Shown here: positions 10,108 through 20,193 of the stretch, piece by piece | Position numbering within the stretch: position 1 is the stretch's first letter | Layout of the letters: the number at the start of each line of letters is the position of its first letter | DNA from: Parastagonospora avenae f. sp. tritici 18332-5 | Taxonomy: Eukaryota; Ascomycota; Dothideomycetes; Pleosporales; Phaeosphaeriaceae | DNA length: 64,000 bases | Direction: 5' to 3' | Assembly (NCBI GenBank): GCA_022559985.1 | Contig: JAFJTR010000023.1 | Coordinates: forward strand, 1-64,000 | Position numbers and translations under genes: made by a program | Notes under the pieces: model-generated | What the model was told of the DNA's origin: nothing | Database searches by the model: none | Seen by the model: the letters and a program-made list of their open reading frames with translations, nothing else

Positions 10108-11196
10108 TCAAAGTGGCAGCTTCGTCCGACATGGTGCTGTCGACGTTGAGTTATTGCTCTCAGTCCCAGTGAACATGACTTGCACAGCAGCAAACCTAGC
10201 TCGGTGTCAGCCAGCGAAATGCTTCAGAGGAGATGAACTCACGCCGCGGTGATGGAGAAGACTTCGGCTCTCTTCGCCTTTGTACACACCGTCAAGCATA
10301 CCGTGAACACGAAGTTGAACGCCATCAGCACCCCAAGCTTGGTATTCCTAGCCTGCAGCTTATTCAGCACCAGGATTGAAGCCACTGGGAGCATTGATGC
10401 AAGAATTAAGGTCATCCACTTCGTGACTTTCAGCACTGAGCTATCGTAGTACATGTTCCCGAGATGATAGTCTGCCTTCTCTATACGCGCCAGGCTGAAC
10501 CTGAACAAGTGTACAGCCTGCCTACAGATGAGCCTTGGCAATGTATCGAAATCATCCCGAAGGCAGACGCTGATGAGATCGGGCGCATGTATATCTGGAT
10601 CGTCCGGCAGACCCCAGACCAATGCATCGTCGTTCTTCAGAGCACCTTTCAATGCTTCGCTTATCAGTAACGCTTGCATGTCATCGAGGTCGGATCTGTC
10701 AGGCCCCAGGATCTGATTAAGCTTGTGCTGTGGTAGGAGAGCCTTATCTGAGAGTCTGTCAGCCTTGTTCGGCAGATTGCGCGCATGCGTTGAGCTCACC
10801 GTATGCTTCAAGCTTCAACTGAATATTCTTCACTAGCTCAAGCTGGGTAATGTCGCCATACTTATGACTGAGCAATAGGTAATTGAACTCATCGGTGTAT
10901 CTGGAACGTATCCCATCAGTGTCTTTCACATCTCGCTCCTCCTGTATCTAAAGAAGTTTCTCCAGGTCGACTAGCTCGGCCTCCATGTATAACAGTATGC
11001 GGGCATTGAGTGCAACAAACTTGCGGAAGATGAGCGTTTCTGGCTTGATGCCCATCTGCTCTGATAGGCATGGATACCCTATCGGGGGCTTGCGCCATGG
11101 TTCAATCATTGACTTCTTTCTGGCGGGCGTCGTGCTTTCAGCCTTTTCAATAGGCATCTTGAGGTGTTTGAGATATGAATTAGAGGGCAGATACAT
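10108..11196 (-). pseudogene. DUF6594 membrane-protein gene A, one premature stop
   Basis: Three exons fit the DUF6594 family layout. Exon 1 (ATG at 11196 or 11157, to 10800) carries the diagnostic block IGYPCLSEQMGIKPETLIFR, KFVALNARILLYMEAELVDL. Exon 2 (10747-10243) carries LFRFSLARIEKADYHLGNMY and two membrane helices (WMTLILASMLPVASILVL and LGVLMAFNFVFTVCLTVC) ending KRAEVFSITAA. Exon 3 (10195-10108) gives FAAVQVMFTG and a TGA. The introns (10799-10748 and 10242-10196) sit where they do in the sister genes and keep phase. The one defect is an in-frame TAG near 10947, after LVDLEKLL, where relatives keep a charged or Gln residue. Function of the family is unknown; membrane location is inferred from the helices. 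Otherwise this copy is nearly complete. Confidence 0.8.
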
Positions 11197-12149
11197 GCTC
11201 TATGAACAGGATCGCACCGGTCATGGTCACGCTTCATGTGGTGCTTCGAGGCTATGTATCTGTATACTGGTGCACGGCAGGAGCCGGTGGCTCGTTCTCA
11301 GGCATTACACAGCGACTCGGATCAACACAATCACGTGCTCTTTCTGGACTATATGCGAACGAGGTTGACGCACAACGAAATGATACCAACACGCGATGGC
11401 GACATGGAAGCTCAATGGTCATTTTTGTCTGCTTCGTTGAACCAAAGTATACCAGGAAGCATTGAACATGATGCGACATGTATCTATATGCACAGGTAGC
11501 ATGCGGCAGCGCTGAATTGTCATAACAACTAGAGTCGCCTCACGCAGTGCAGTGTATATCAAAACATACTTTTGAAGCAGTTCCACAAATATATTGCTAC
11601 TTTGAAACCTGACTCCGAACCTCGGTGCCATCGAAAAAAATGACTCCAAATCTTGATGAAAATAGTACAAGTTCGGATCAAGAGCAACACCAGATCACCA
11701 ACTGCAACAAGCCACTAGCGGACTAAATTACATTGAAAAGAACAGTCAAGCGAAGGGTGAAGGACTGCGCACATGATCGAATCATGGCCCGCCACTTTCA
11801 TTTCTACACAGATAATAGAATTTAAATATGTGTGGCATCGATCGTACAGCTCACGAAACGGATAAGTGTGGTATAGCTTGATACTGCCGAAGTTACAGCA
11901 GACCGCTTGATGTAGAGACGTCAGGAGGGCGCTGTGAGCTTGCTTGAGACCAGCACGCGCAAGAATGCACAACTCACAGTTTACGCTGGCGAAGCTACTG
12001 ATCGTGGTAGCAATCAATACCGTGAAGTATAAGGACTTTCTCCATCGTGAGTGTGAGATAGTCTATACCTTTCCTGCAATCATTCAAGCACGGTATGCCC
12101 CCAAGAACAAAAAAGCTGGGAAAAGAACAACACCGAAAAAAAGATAGGA
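11197..12149. other. Region between divergent genes A and CR1, no gene seen
   Basis: About 950 bp separate the start of DUF6594 gene A (minus) from the Cys-rich gene CR1 (plus), so both promoters should lie here. Minus-strand ORFs at 11419-11670 and 11715-12017 have no recognisable domain. Confidence 0.5.
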
Positions 12150-12740
12150 ATGCCTTCTTCGACCAAACCCAACACATCTGACTCGCGCAACCCACTGGAG
12201 CCTGCGGGTACTTATTGTAACTCCTCTTATCATCGCACACAGCTGATCATCACGCAGATAAGACGCAATTGAGCAAGAAACAAAAAGAACAAAAGGAAAA
12301 GGATGAAAAAAGCCAAGAAGGACTCTGCCGAACGCGAAATAGGCTGGGTATCCTGCGGTAACATTCCCCTAACTCCCACTTCCGCCGCAAAACCCGGCCA
12401 CAAATACAACCGAGGGATTCGTCCTGCCAGCGGGAACATAACCTGCAACAGGTGTCCACAGGTCAACGTTAGTCAAGACAGAGAACCCAAGATCTGTTCT
12501 GGCTGCTGGAAGGTCAATCCGTTTCCGTACGGAGCAGGCAAAACAGTGATGACCGAACGTATCCACGAACTTCCTGATCGACATACCCCTGTTTGGAATA
12601 TAGTCTGCGTTGAATGCAACACCTGGAAACTTTGTGGAGAGACCACGACATTCGGGCTGCCTTGCGGCTTCCATAGTGGGCAATGCAAGTCGATCCGGGG
12701 CAAAACTGCACGTTTGGTAAGGTGTGCACTGGGTGAGTAG
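12150..12740 (+). pseudogene. GWVxC Cys-rich family member CR1, likely frameshifted
   Basis: One of four related genes here sharing the order GWVxC, a GxRPA segment, CxxC followed by a V/F motif, and VCVxCxxWxxC. In CR1 these read GWVSC, GIRPASGNITC, ICSGCWKVNPF and VCVECNTWKLC; paired Cys at such spacing suggests zinc binding. A short first exon (12150-12207, ending SRNPLEP) and a 50 nt intron (12208-12257) parallel CR4, which has a 50 nt intron at the same point. With that structure the Lys/Glu-rich start of exon 2 (KTQLSKKQKEQKEKDEK) is one base out of frame with the Cys-rich part; the slip is at the A6 run 12306-12311. Alternatively translation starts at the ATG at 12303 and gives an intact 145-residue protein. 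No named domain is recognised. Confidence 0.55.
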
Positions 12741-13482
12741 AGGTCGGACTTTGGACTTGGATAAAATCTTCGATAGTTCTGATCAATCCCTGCGTTAAAA
12801 GCAATTCCAAAGTCTTGATAGCTATTGTCTTTCAACATTATGTGTGTCTGATGTCGTGGATAGTGTAATAGGCTAGAGCCTAGTCAGTGTAGTGTTCCTC
12901 GGTGGAACCCTCTGTGCTTCGTCGGTGCTTCTAGGAACCTCTGGAAGCCTCTCGAACAGTAGTACCAGACATATGTAAACTCAACACGAGCATAGGGTAG
13001 CTTCTTCATCGAATACGATCCTGTTATCAGGCATCGGCAACCTTTGCGCAGCCCCTTACAGATAGCTGTAGTCAGAGAATACCAAGCTAACGTGAAGACT
13101 CATCTAGACTACACAGTCTCTCACGTCGCAGCAATAGCGAGATTTAGTAGCTTCGGAAGTATCATACGCAGAATTATACTCTTGCCTTGGTGTAGACAGC
13201 TAACTTGAGTCTGTCTTCGATACAGGTTACAAGGCTTCCTAGAGGTACCCACAGCTTTTAACAATTGTTTTCTCTTTATTCTCCGGTTGTTGTCGCAGAC
13301 TGACTACTTTAGCTATTTCTCACTTCTTCTGCAACTTCAGAGAGGGCTTATGCTCGCGCAATGTGATAGCCTGCTCCTTCTGCTCCATGCACCCGCACCG
13401 TGAAAACCAACACTCTTGGAGCATGATCTTACACGTTTGAAGCTGGTGCATAATGCTTCTACTTCTAGCCTTGCTCCTGTCC
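12741..13482. other. No gene seen
   Basis: Non-coding 3' regions of CR1 and of DUF6594 gene B, whose readable part ends at 13483. The long minus-strand frame running into 13320 is out-of-frame readthrough of gene B. Confidence 0.5.
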
Positions 13483-14644
13483 TTAAATAAAAACAACTTG
13501 CACAGCAGCGAATCTGTCCAGTCAGTAGCCGTCTCGGCCAAGGATTCAGGAGAGCTTACGCAGCATTCACAGCAAAGACATCTGTTCGCTTCGCCTTCGT
13601 AAAGGATGTCAGATAGACGCTGATCAGAATGTTGAAACCTGCAATTGTCCACAACTGCGTGTTCAGGGTTTTGACACGAACCAGCACAAGGATCGAAGCT
13701 ATCGGTATCAAAGCGGCCATGGCGGAACGTCATCTTCAGGACTGTAGAATCGTGATAAATGCGATGTCCAACGTGCTTGTTACCTTTCGTGATGCGACCC
13801 AGTCCACACTTGAAGAGATGTACGCCTTTCTCGGCAACTATGCGCGAGAAAAGATCTTCTTCCTTCCTCGGATGTACCGCGATAAAATTTAGTGGATGGT
13901 CGTTTGGCGTATCGCAGTCGCCCCAGCTAGTGGCATCTTCTCTTTTCATTTCGTTCGGGCCCATGTCGTCGCTACTGAGGAAGAATTGAGCGTCGTTGAG
14001 GTCGAACCGGTCAGGAGCCTGGAGCTGATGCAGCAAAGATACTTCAAGCAAAGCTTCATCTGATAGTTGCTTCAGCGATATGCGCCCGTCTGCATGTCTG
14101 CGCGCTTACTGTACTGATGCGGTTTTGCGTGCATTCTGTTGATAAGCCGGAGCTGTGGCATGTCCATATCGCTCGGCTCCTCCAGAAAGCAATGATAGTC
14201 CGTTGCATATTGCGATCGCTTGCCTCTCTTATCTCCTTGGTCTGCGTTTTCCGAGCGCGAAGGGTGCTTTCTGTTCGATAGCCATGAGGTTCCTGCTCCT
14301 ATGAGCGTGTACTTGGCTATCTAGCCTGTTTGGGCTTAGCCTGTTTCCATCTCTATATGCTCTTTCCGTACCGTAGCAAAAACAATACAACAAGTTCCTC
14401 ACATTATATGGGCTCCTTTACCGTACAGTCCATCACTTTCGGTATCGCAGAGCTCTGCTTGGAGGTAAAGAAGGTGGCGCGCGTTTAGCGCATCGAAGCG
14501 CCGGTATATGCCAGTTTCAGGCTTGACACCAATGTGCTCCGCAAGGCGCGGATAACCGATAGGATAGTTCTTCCAGTCTTCTGAGAATGGTATTCGATTC
14601 TTGTTCTTGGCGATTTTGAGGGCAAGCATAGCTTTTTCGAGCAT
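13483..14644 (-). pseudogene. DUF6594 membrane-protein gene B, disrupted
   Basis: The family N-terminus is clear from the ATG at 14644: IGYPRLAEHIGVKPETGIYR, RFDALNARHLLYLQAELCDT. The frame then runs into a TGA near 14400 (LYGKGAHIM and stop), where extra sequence interrupts the coiled segment. Coding resumes in another phase as YATDYHCFLEEPSDMDMPQL and RLINRMHAKPHQY. A family-type intron follows (donor after TACA, GTAAGCG; acceptor CTATCAG), then LLHQLQAPDRFDLNDAQFF and VHLFKCGLGRITKGNKHVGH. Near 13725 the frame slips by one: the membrane part AALIPIASILVLVRVKTLN and KRTDVFAVNAA is in the next phase. A last exon (FAAVQVVFI, stop 13485-13483) keeps the family's third intron. With an insertion and at least one frameshift it is not functional as it stands. 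Confidence 0.78.
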
Positions 14645-14825
14645 GATGGGCAGCTGTGGAGCATTGAACGGACGAGGAACAGCAGCCCTGGAGGACGACC
14701 AGGACTCATCATATAGACGAGTGGAGCACAAGCTTCCCAGTCACAAGGCCTTGGGCGAGGTGCTGGGGTCTGTGCTCCTAGATCGATGCTGTTGGATTCG
14801 ATCAAGAGGTCCACGCGCGACGTTC

Positions 14826-15045
14826 CACGACTTGAGGCTTATTCCGCATGCATGTGTGAGATTCATAGGGTGCTTGATGATGTTGATGATTGATTGTCTT
14901 GTGGTCTGATCTTTGAACAGGTAGCTTTTTATCCCCCGCCCCTGTGCGACCAGCTGCGCGGTCCATTCCATGCAGTTCCATTCCGTGCAGTTCCATTCCA
15001 GCCGAGCCTGTGTTACGGCCAGCCTTGCTCATATCTGACAGCATG
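14826..15045 (-). repeat. Inverted copy of the 1285-1500 segment
   Basis: Read on the minus strand this repeats the last codons of the DUF2855 gene (ATGCTGTCAGATATGAGCAA) followed by the same downstream non-coding blocks as 1285-1500. It lies directly upstream of DUF6594 gene B. The rest of 14645-15712 shows nothing else gene-like. Confidence 0.7.
14962..15000. repeat. 15 bp tandem repeat, about 2.6 copies
   Basis: The unit TCCATTCCRTGCAGT repeats inside the duplicated segment. The other copy (near 1355) has fewer units, so the array expanded or contracted after duplication. Confidence 0.75.
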
Positions 15046-15712
15046 ATGCTCGGAAATGAATGGGGTACGTCTACAGTGTCGCACGAGCAGCCTTATGGTC
15101 GGCAAGACTAGCCTTTTCAAGATGATACCGGCCTCTACGAATACCAGCTGAGAAGAGTGCATGTCGCTGAAACTACCCGGACTTCACATCAATTGACTCA
15201 TCCCACTTGAATATCTGTTTTGAATTTGAAAAGCAAGGTATATCTACCTAGGTAAACTAAATGACGGCGGCATGTTTATCACTGTAACGCAATTTGCGCC
15301 AAGTGTTTATATGCCTTACGTCTTCGTAAAGACTGGCGTGTCCGGCGCAGCATGGTTCTTGAGTGTCGGAAACTATACTTTCTTCATACCACGCTGTTGT
15401 TCGGAGCTCATCGCCAACTCAATCGTTACTGTTTGCTAATGATGCAGGAGTCCAGCGCGGTGTACACACATCATTTGAACATACGCAGAAACAACATGGA
15501 GCTTTCTAATTTGTATCTTCGATTGCTTCTTTATGAATAATGTAGACAAGCAATGTCTCCCCTGGGCAGTAACGCTATAGCATGATTACATCTGCTGTCA
15601 TGACAGCAACAGAATAGACTTCGCATGACCTACGTAGCAAGCATGAGCTCGAAAGCCTATATGTCTTCATCCCGGCGTGTCTGGAGATATCGTGTCATAT
15701 CAGAACTTTCCT

Positions 15713-16196
15713 ATGGCTTCCAAACGCAGCCCAACCGCTGCCATCGCCGAGAGCATTATGCTCGGCAAGAAGTCTGGAATACGGAGCACAACCCCGAAGA
15801 AGGGCAACGAAGCTACCAGGATTACAAATCAAGACGTTGTCACCACAGACAGCAAGCATAGGATAAATGCGACCCTGTTGGAACCTGGCTGGGTCTATTG
15901 TCGAGAGCCCTCTCATTGCATTGGACGACACTACGACGACGAAGGCGACCTATCAACCAACAGACGATGATTGCGACCACAGCAAATGTGATTAATGCTG
16001 GCTTGTTCGCATCGTACCCCAATAAATGTTGGGCACCATGGATCATATCCGGAATCGCGTCGCTGAGGCCGAACACGGATGGTTCTACGAAGCCTGCAAA
16101 CGGCACTTCTTAGACATTGGTTCCGACAAGGACTGCATTAGTTGTGGACCCGTCACTGAAAGGATCGGTACGTGTCGAGTGACATCTTTTGAGTAG
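15713..16196 (+). pseudogene. GWVxC Cys-rich family member CR2, disrupted
   Basis: An ATG at 15713 opens MASKRSPTAAIAESIMLGKK and leads to LEPGWVYCREPSHCIGRHYD, matching the family's GWVxC start. After DDEGDL the frame ends at a TGA (15968-15970). A shifted phase continues the family order: DDDCDHSKCD, stop, CWLVRIVPQ, stop, then MDHIRNRVAEAEHGW and DKDCISCG. The CxxC and V motif (C-D-x-C-W-L-V) aligns with ICSGCWKV of CR1. Both internal stops are TAA codons that could derive from CAA by one C to T change at CpA. I read this as a decayed paralogue. Function unknown; paired Cys suggest metal binding in the intact ancestor. Confidence 0.55.
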
Positions 16197-16973
16197 ATTC
16201 ACATGTGTAAGCTCGATTTTGCGACATGGATGGATGGAAATGGCTTGGTGAACTCACGGACATGGTTTGCAAACTCTACAGAATCTCATTGCGGGAGGAG
16301 TTAATGGTGTTCTATAGCTTTACAATAGTGAGTTTCATGATAATTCTAAAACTGTCGGATTATGAGTATCGGTAGGGACGTCGGTTGCTGAACGCTGCCC
16401 AACGAGCCGATCCGATCCTACTTCGGCCTCACTCGTTTCAGACCATATACACCTCCGTAGCATCCTCACGTAGCAAGAATCAAGTCAACACCAATCGTAC
16501 AGAATGCATTTATAGTTATCGTTATTTCCTTTCACTAGTGAGCCTCCCAACAAAAACTTCACTCTCATTTGTTGGTCATGAAGCGGTTCTCTGGACATAC
16601 ACCATGCTTCACGTCAAGCAGAACCCAATCTAAAAAAGCGTTAAATCTTCCACGATGCATCGAAGTCTCATCAAACTCCTCCCAAAAGCACCATGTCGGT
16701 ACCTAGGCCCTCTCGATTCTCATTAGCAGCAGCTGCTGCAGGAAGTCAGGAGATCGTTGTGGGCTTGATGAGAATGAGGACGTGTGTGATTTTCGCGACA
16801 CATGATTTACGCTGGCTGAGCAATCCGATTTGATAGCAATCATGGTCGCTGAACAGTGCAATAAAACGACCTGTCGTAGCCCCGAGCTCCATATCCATTC
16901 TGCATTCACTCATTCATTCAAGCTCAATCTTTTCGGATCAAGACACCAGAAGAACAACAGCGGGAGCAGCAGG
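16197..16973. other. No gene seen
   Basis: No motif-bearing ORF. The 3' part probably contains the CR3 promoter. Confidence 0.5.
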
Positions 16974-17460
16974 ATGGCGTCGGGAAGGATCAACACAGAT
17001 GACACGCGCAACAATCAAGAGCGTTCTGGTATTTTACCAGTCTTGCCGTCGAGATACATTGCTGACCAAGTTGTAGGCACGGAAATGGTACCGAGTCAAG
17101 TTCAGGAACGCGTAACTTACAATGCTAACCAAGCACTGTTCGGTGAGCGTGGCTGGGTCTGCTGTACGAGATTCGATGATCCTAAGCATGGGCACTGCTT
17201 AACATACCGTTGTGGCTCCCGTCCTCGGGGGGGCTGACCTGCACTGGAAAATTTGTAATCATGCCACTTTAGACACCACTCAGCTTCCACAAGAATGTCC
17301 TGGATGCCGGAAGGTGGTTTTGTTCGATATGGACGTGGACGAAGCGTCAATGGCGGAAATGATCAAGGAGACACATAGGGTATATGCCTACGGCCATCAG
17401 TGGGGTGATGTGTGCGTCAAATGCGAGTCTTGGGAAGGCTGTAAATGCACAGATCTTTAG
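16974..17460 (+). pseudogene. GWVxC Cys-rich family member CR3, one frameshift
   Basis: The ATG at 16974 begins MASGRINTDDTRNNQERSG and reaches ALFGERGWVCCTRFDDPKHG and then SRPRGG before a TGA at 17235-17237. From the seven-G run at 17227-17233 the next phase continues without a gap: ADLHWKICNHATLD, QECPGCRKVVLFDMDVDE, GDVCVKCESWEGCKC and TAG at 17458-17460. One G fewer would make a single frame of about 160 residues. All family landmarks (GWVxC, CxxC-V-x-x-F, VCVxCxxW) are therefore present, with one homopolymer indel between them. This could be a young null allele, a real pseudogene, or an assembly error in the G run. Confidence 0.65.
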
Positions 17461-18072
17461 CCAGTATGGAGGATTGGCCTGGTGGTAGACTGGTAGGTTC
17501 ATGATCGAGCAGGGACATTGGCCTGTTGTACATAGCGGGCAACATTAAGTGCACAATTGATTGTGTTTAGCCAATCTTTTCAGTCAGATAGTAGGCAAAC
17601 TTAAATATTTGATCTTAGTATCAAACAAAGATAATAGAACTTTCAATCGAAACATGATGCATATTGTTTGGTCATCGAAACAGATTCCTGGAGTTACACA
17701 ATAATCTCTATCAAGCAAAGCTTAGCCCAAAATGACACTAGATACTCCGCGATGTGCCTCAGCTTCGTCGAATTCCCATGACAAGTACCATGTCGATTCC
17801 GAGCCTTTCTGGATACCCATCGAGGAGAGCAGTGTATGCTTGCTGCAAAGCTGCAAAGCTGCAAGCGTCATCAAAGGTGACTCATGGTAAACAGTATGAA
17901 CAAACAAGTGATTTACATAGCAATCCAGACAGTAAACTCAATATAACTACTTTGTCGATGGCGACTGTACCTTGCCCGTGTCCTATCAAGTGCGAAACGC
18001 CAGAACAGATAACACGAGCGAAAAGACAGCACCAACAAAAAGGAGTGAAACCCTTCCCTAAGACACCTTAGC
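17461..18072. other. No gene seen
   Basis: Intergenic DNA between CR3 and CR4. A plus-strand ORF ending at 18071 has no family motifs. Confidence 0.5.
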
Positions 18073-18589
18073 ATGTCGGAATCGCGCAGTCAGCAAGAGC
18101 CTTAAGGTGATGTCTGAATCATCACTCAATCTCGACTGCCGTTGATGAGACCACAGCCGAGGAGAAGGCAAAGGCCCTACCCGTGTTTTCGAAGAAAGAG
18201 AAGAAGATCCAAGCGGACCTTTCCGCCAAAGAGAAAGGCTTGGTGTGTTGCGGAAGAAGACCTCCTGACGCTGGAAGCTCGTCGCCCACCTCTCCTTGCC
18301 TCAAACATCACCCCGGACTTCGTCCCGCTGACAAAGGTCTGATCTGCGACAAATTCAACCATCTTTCCATCGATGACGCTCGCCTGCCCGAGGTTTGTTT
18401 TCGCTGCTACAATGTGGTTCTGTTTCCTTTCGAGGCGGATAGATTGGAGATGGCCGAACGAATCGTCGGAGGGCCTAGTGATGAGGAGGAGCCTTCCGGA
18501 ATTACGTTTGTCTTCGATACATGACGTGGGGGTGCCTCTGCGACTTCCCAGACCCCGGGAAACTCAAGAGTGCTTTGGTGGTTCAATAG
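18073..18589 (+). pseudogene. GWVxC Cys-rich family member CR4, disrupted
   Basis: A short first exon from the ATG at 18073 (MSESRSQQEP) aligns with CR1 exon 1 (DSRNPLEP) and is followed by a 50 nt intron (18107-18156). Its last codon before the splice is a TAA (18103-18105), so translation would stop there. Exon 2 is open from 18157: a Lys/Glu-rich stretch, EKGLVCCGRRPPDAG, GLRPADKGLICDKF, EVCFRCYNVVLFPFEADRLE. It ends at a TGA (18522-18524). A shifted phase then gives NYVCLRYMTWGCLCDF, the degraded VCVxCxxWxxC block, ending near 18589. The frame from 18111 has no ATG before the Cys-rich part, so no alternative intact start is visible. Confidence 0.58.
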
Positions 18590-19212
18590 CGAGCAGTCGA
18601 TTTGAGGTCGTGGAGAAGACAGTGTGCCTCGACGTGGGCTGCACGTAGTTTCAAGCGATCCTGTTTATCCTCATAGCCACTCACTATAGTGATGGGAGTC
18701 CAGTAGCCGTCATATCTTGATTCCATCACGTCTTTCCGAGTTCGTAAACAGCGTTCGTGAACAAGATACGGATTGCGGCAGTGTGAATTGCAGTATCCAA
18801 CAGCAAAATGGTGGAGTAATGTCTCTGGCATCACAGCTCAAGTCGACGGATAATTCGATTCAGAATCATATTGTAGTCTTCTGGCAGTCACTTCGTGATT
18901 TGAGCGCACAGTACCTTCTGTACAGATGCTCAGTCTCGATTCCCGATGTCTGCGTCCCAAATATGAACTGCAACTTCAAAAGTAGCTCATCGTGCTCAGG
19001 GCAGCACGGGAGCCATGCAATGCTTTCACAGTGATGTGCGTGATGTATCCGGAGAGATTGCAACTCGATTGTGCGTGCCCGCGTGCCTTCCGCAATTCAC
19101 TATTCTCAATAATATGACCAAGCTAGCAAACGTTCGACACATGATTGCAGCTAGTGAATACCTGTATTAGAACAGCACCGCATTGTACCGTCAAGTCAGC
19201 TCAGCCAGCGCC
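18590..19212. other. No gene seen
   Basis: Intergenic DNA before CR5. ORFs on both strands lack motifs. Confidence 0.5.
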
Positions 19213-19749
19213 ATGTCAACCCAAAGCGCGCCAAAGGCTTTGAAGAAATTCAGCCCTCACCACAAGCCCGACCGACCGCGAAAGGACGTCGCCTTCCAAG
19301 ATGGATCTGCCAACCCCAGCCCCTGGCCTCCTGCCCTTCAGCAGCCCATGCGTCCAACTGTACCTTCACACATATGGTCGTGCTGTGAATGTGAGCGCGT
19401 AAACCTCGGAATACGGACGGCAGAGTCAATCTGCCGCGTGACCGAGTGCAGCCACGTGTCCTGGATCAACGGAATAGCAGATGGCCAAACCTACAGCCGC
19501 AAGTGTGGATACTGCGCTGACCATGTGATTGTCAGACCGGAGGACGAGAATGATATGGAGCGCCAAATCGTTGGAAGCACGCAGGAGGGCGGGTGGTTTC
19601 ATGATGATGGGGAGTGTTTCAGGTATCATTCGACGAGGCTGCAGAGAGAGGAGTGTGAGAGGTGTGGGGTGAAGGATATCGAGCGGGAGAAGTGTGTCTT
19701 GACGAGGAGGCTGGATTGGGAACAGAGGGAGCCGAGATTTGGAGGATGA
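19213..19749 (+). CDS. Cys-rich protein CR5, unknown function
   Basis: An intact single-exon frame of 178 residues from the ATG at 19213. The first 60 residues are Pro/Ser/Lys-rich and probably disordered. Then come WSCCECERVNLG, SICRVTECSHVSW, KCGYCADHVI, and near the end CERCGVKDIEREKC: at least ten Cys in paired CxxC or CC settings plus His, suggesting one or two zinc-binding modules. The WxCCxC opening resembles a class of small uncharacterised fungal proteins. It lacks the GWVxC ... VCVxCxxW order of CR1-CR4, so I treat it as a different family that happens to lie beside them. There is no signal peptide or membrane helix. It is the only unbroken Cys-rich gene in the cluster. Confidence 0.6.
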   Translation: MSTQSAPKALKKFSPHHKPDRPRKDVAFQDGSANPSPWPPALQQPMRPTVPSHIWSCCECERVNLGIRTAESICRVTECSHVSWINGIADGQTYSRKCGYCADHVIVRPEDENDMERQIVGSTQEGGWFHDDGECFRYHSTRLQREECERCGVKDIEREKCVLTRRLDWEQREPRFGG

Positions 19750-20193
19750 GGGCTGTTTGGGGTTCTGCGCGGTGGACTTCGATGTGTGGATGCAAGAAGG
19801 GTGTCTGTTCGTTGGTAGCCGTGTGAGGCTTCGATATATTGTCACGACAGTAGAGCATGGTGGGTACTCATTGAGAGCCTCCCGGCTCCTTTCTCAAATC
19901 CTTTATTCCACATCTTGTGGCATCTTGAGCCATGTGGAGGCGTGTTCCTTGAGTCACGATTGTCGAGCGTGAAGTTCTTGGAGTGTGACGCGGATCAACA
20001 TTGACAGCGCGATCGTGATGTGAACAAAGCACGCGTGTGACGCCAACATTTGATTAATGCCGACCGTTGGGGGTAGACGCACACTATTGAATGCAGCAGC
20101 AGCGGCTGTGAATGCGTGCAACAACAGCCATAAAAAGGGTGAGGCGCGCCAGGCCATGCTGTAAACCTCCAAGACTCGCACATTCAAAGCATC
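19750..20193 (+). promoter_or_regulatory. Promoter region of DUF6594 gene C
   Basis: No gene between CR5 and gene C. An A-rich TATA-like CATAAAAAG lies near 20130, about 65 nt before the ATG at 20194. Confidence 0.35.

Noticed and set aside
11715..12017. Minus-strand ORF with SSFASVNCELCILARAG, faintly like the last exon of DUF6594 genes
   Set aside because: No upstream membrane helices or N-terminal block in a joinable phase; the similarity is a few residues only.
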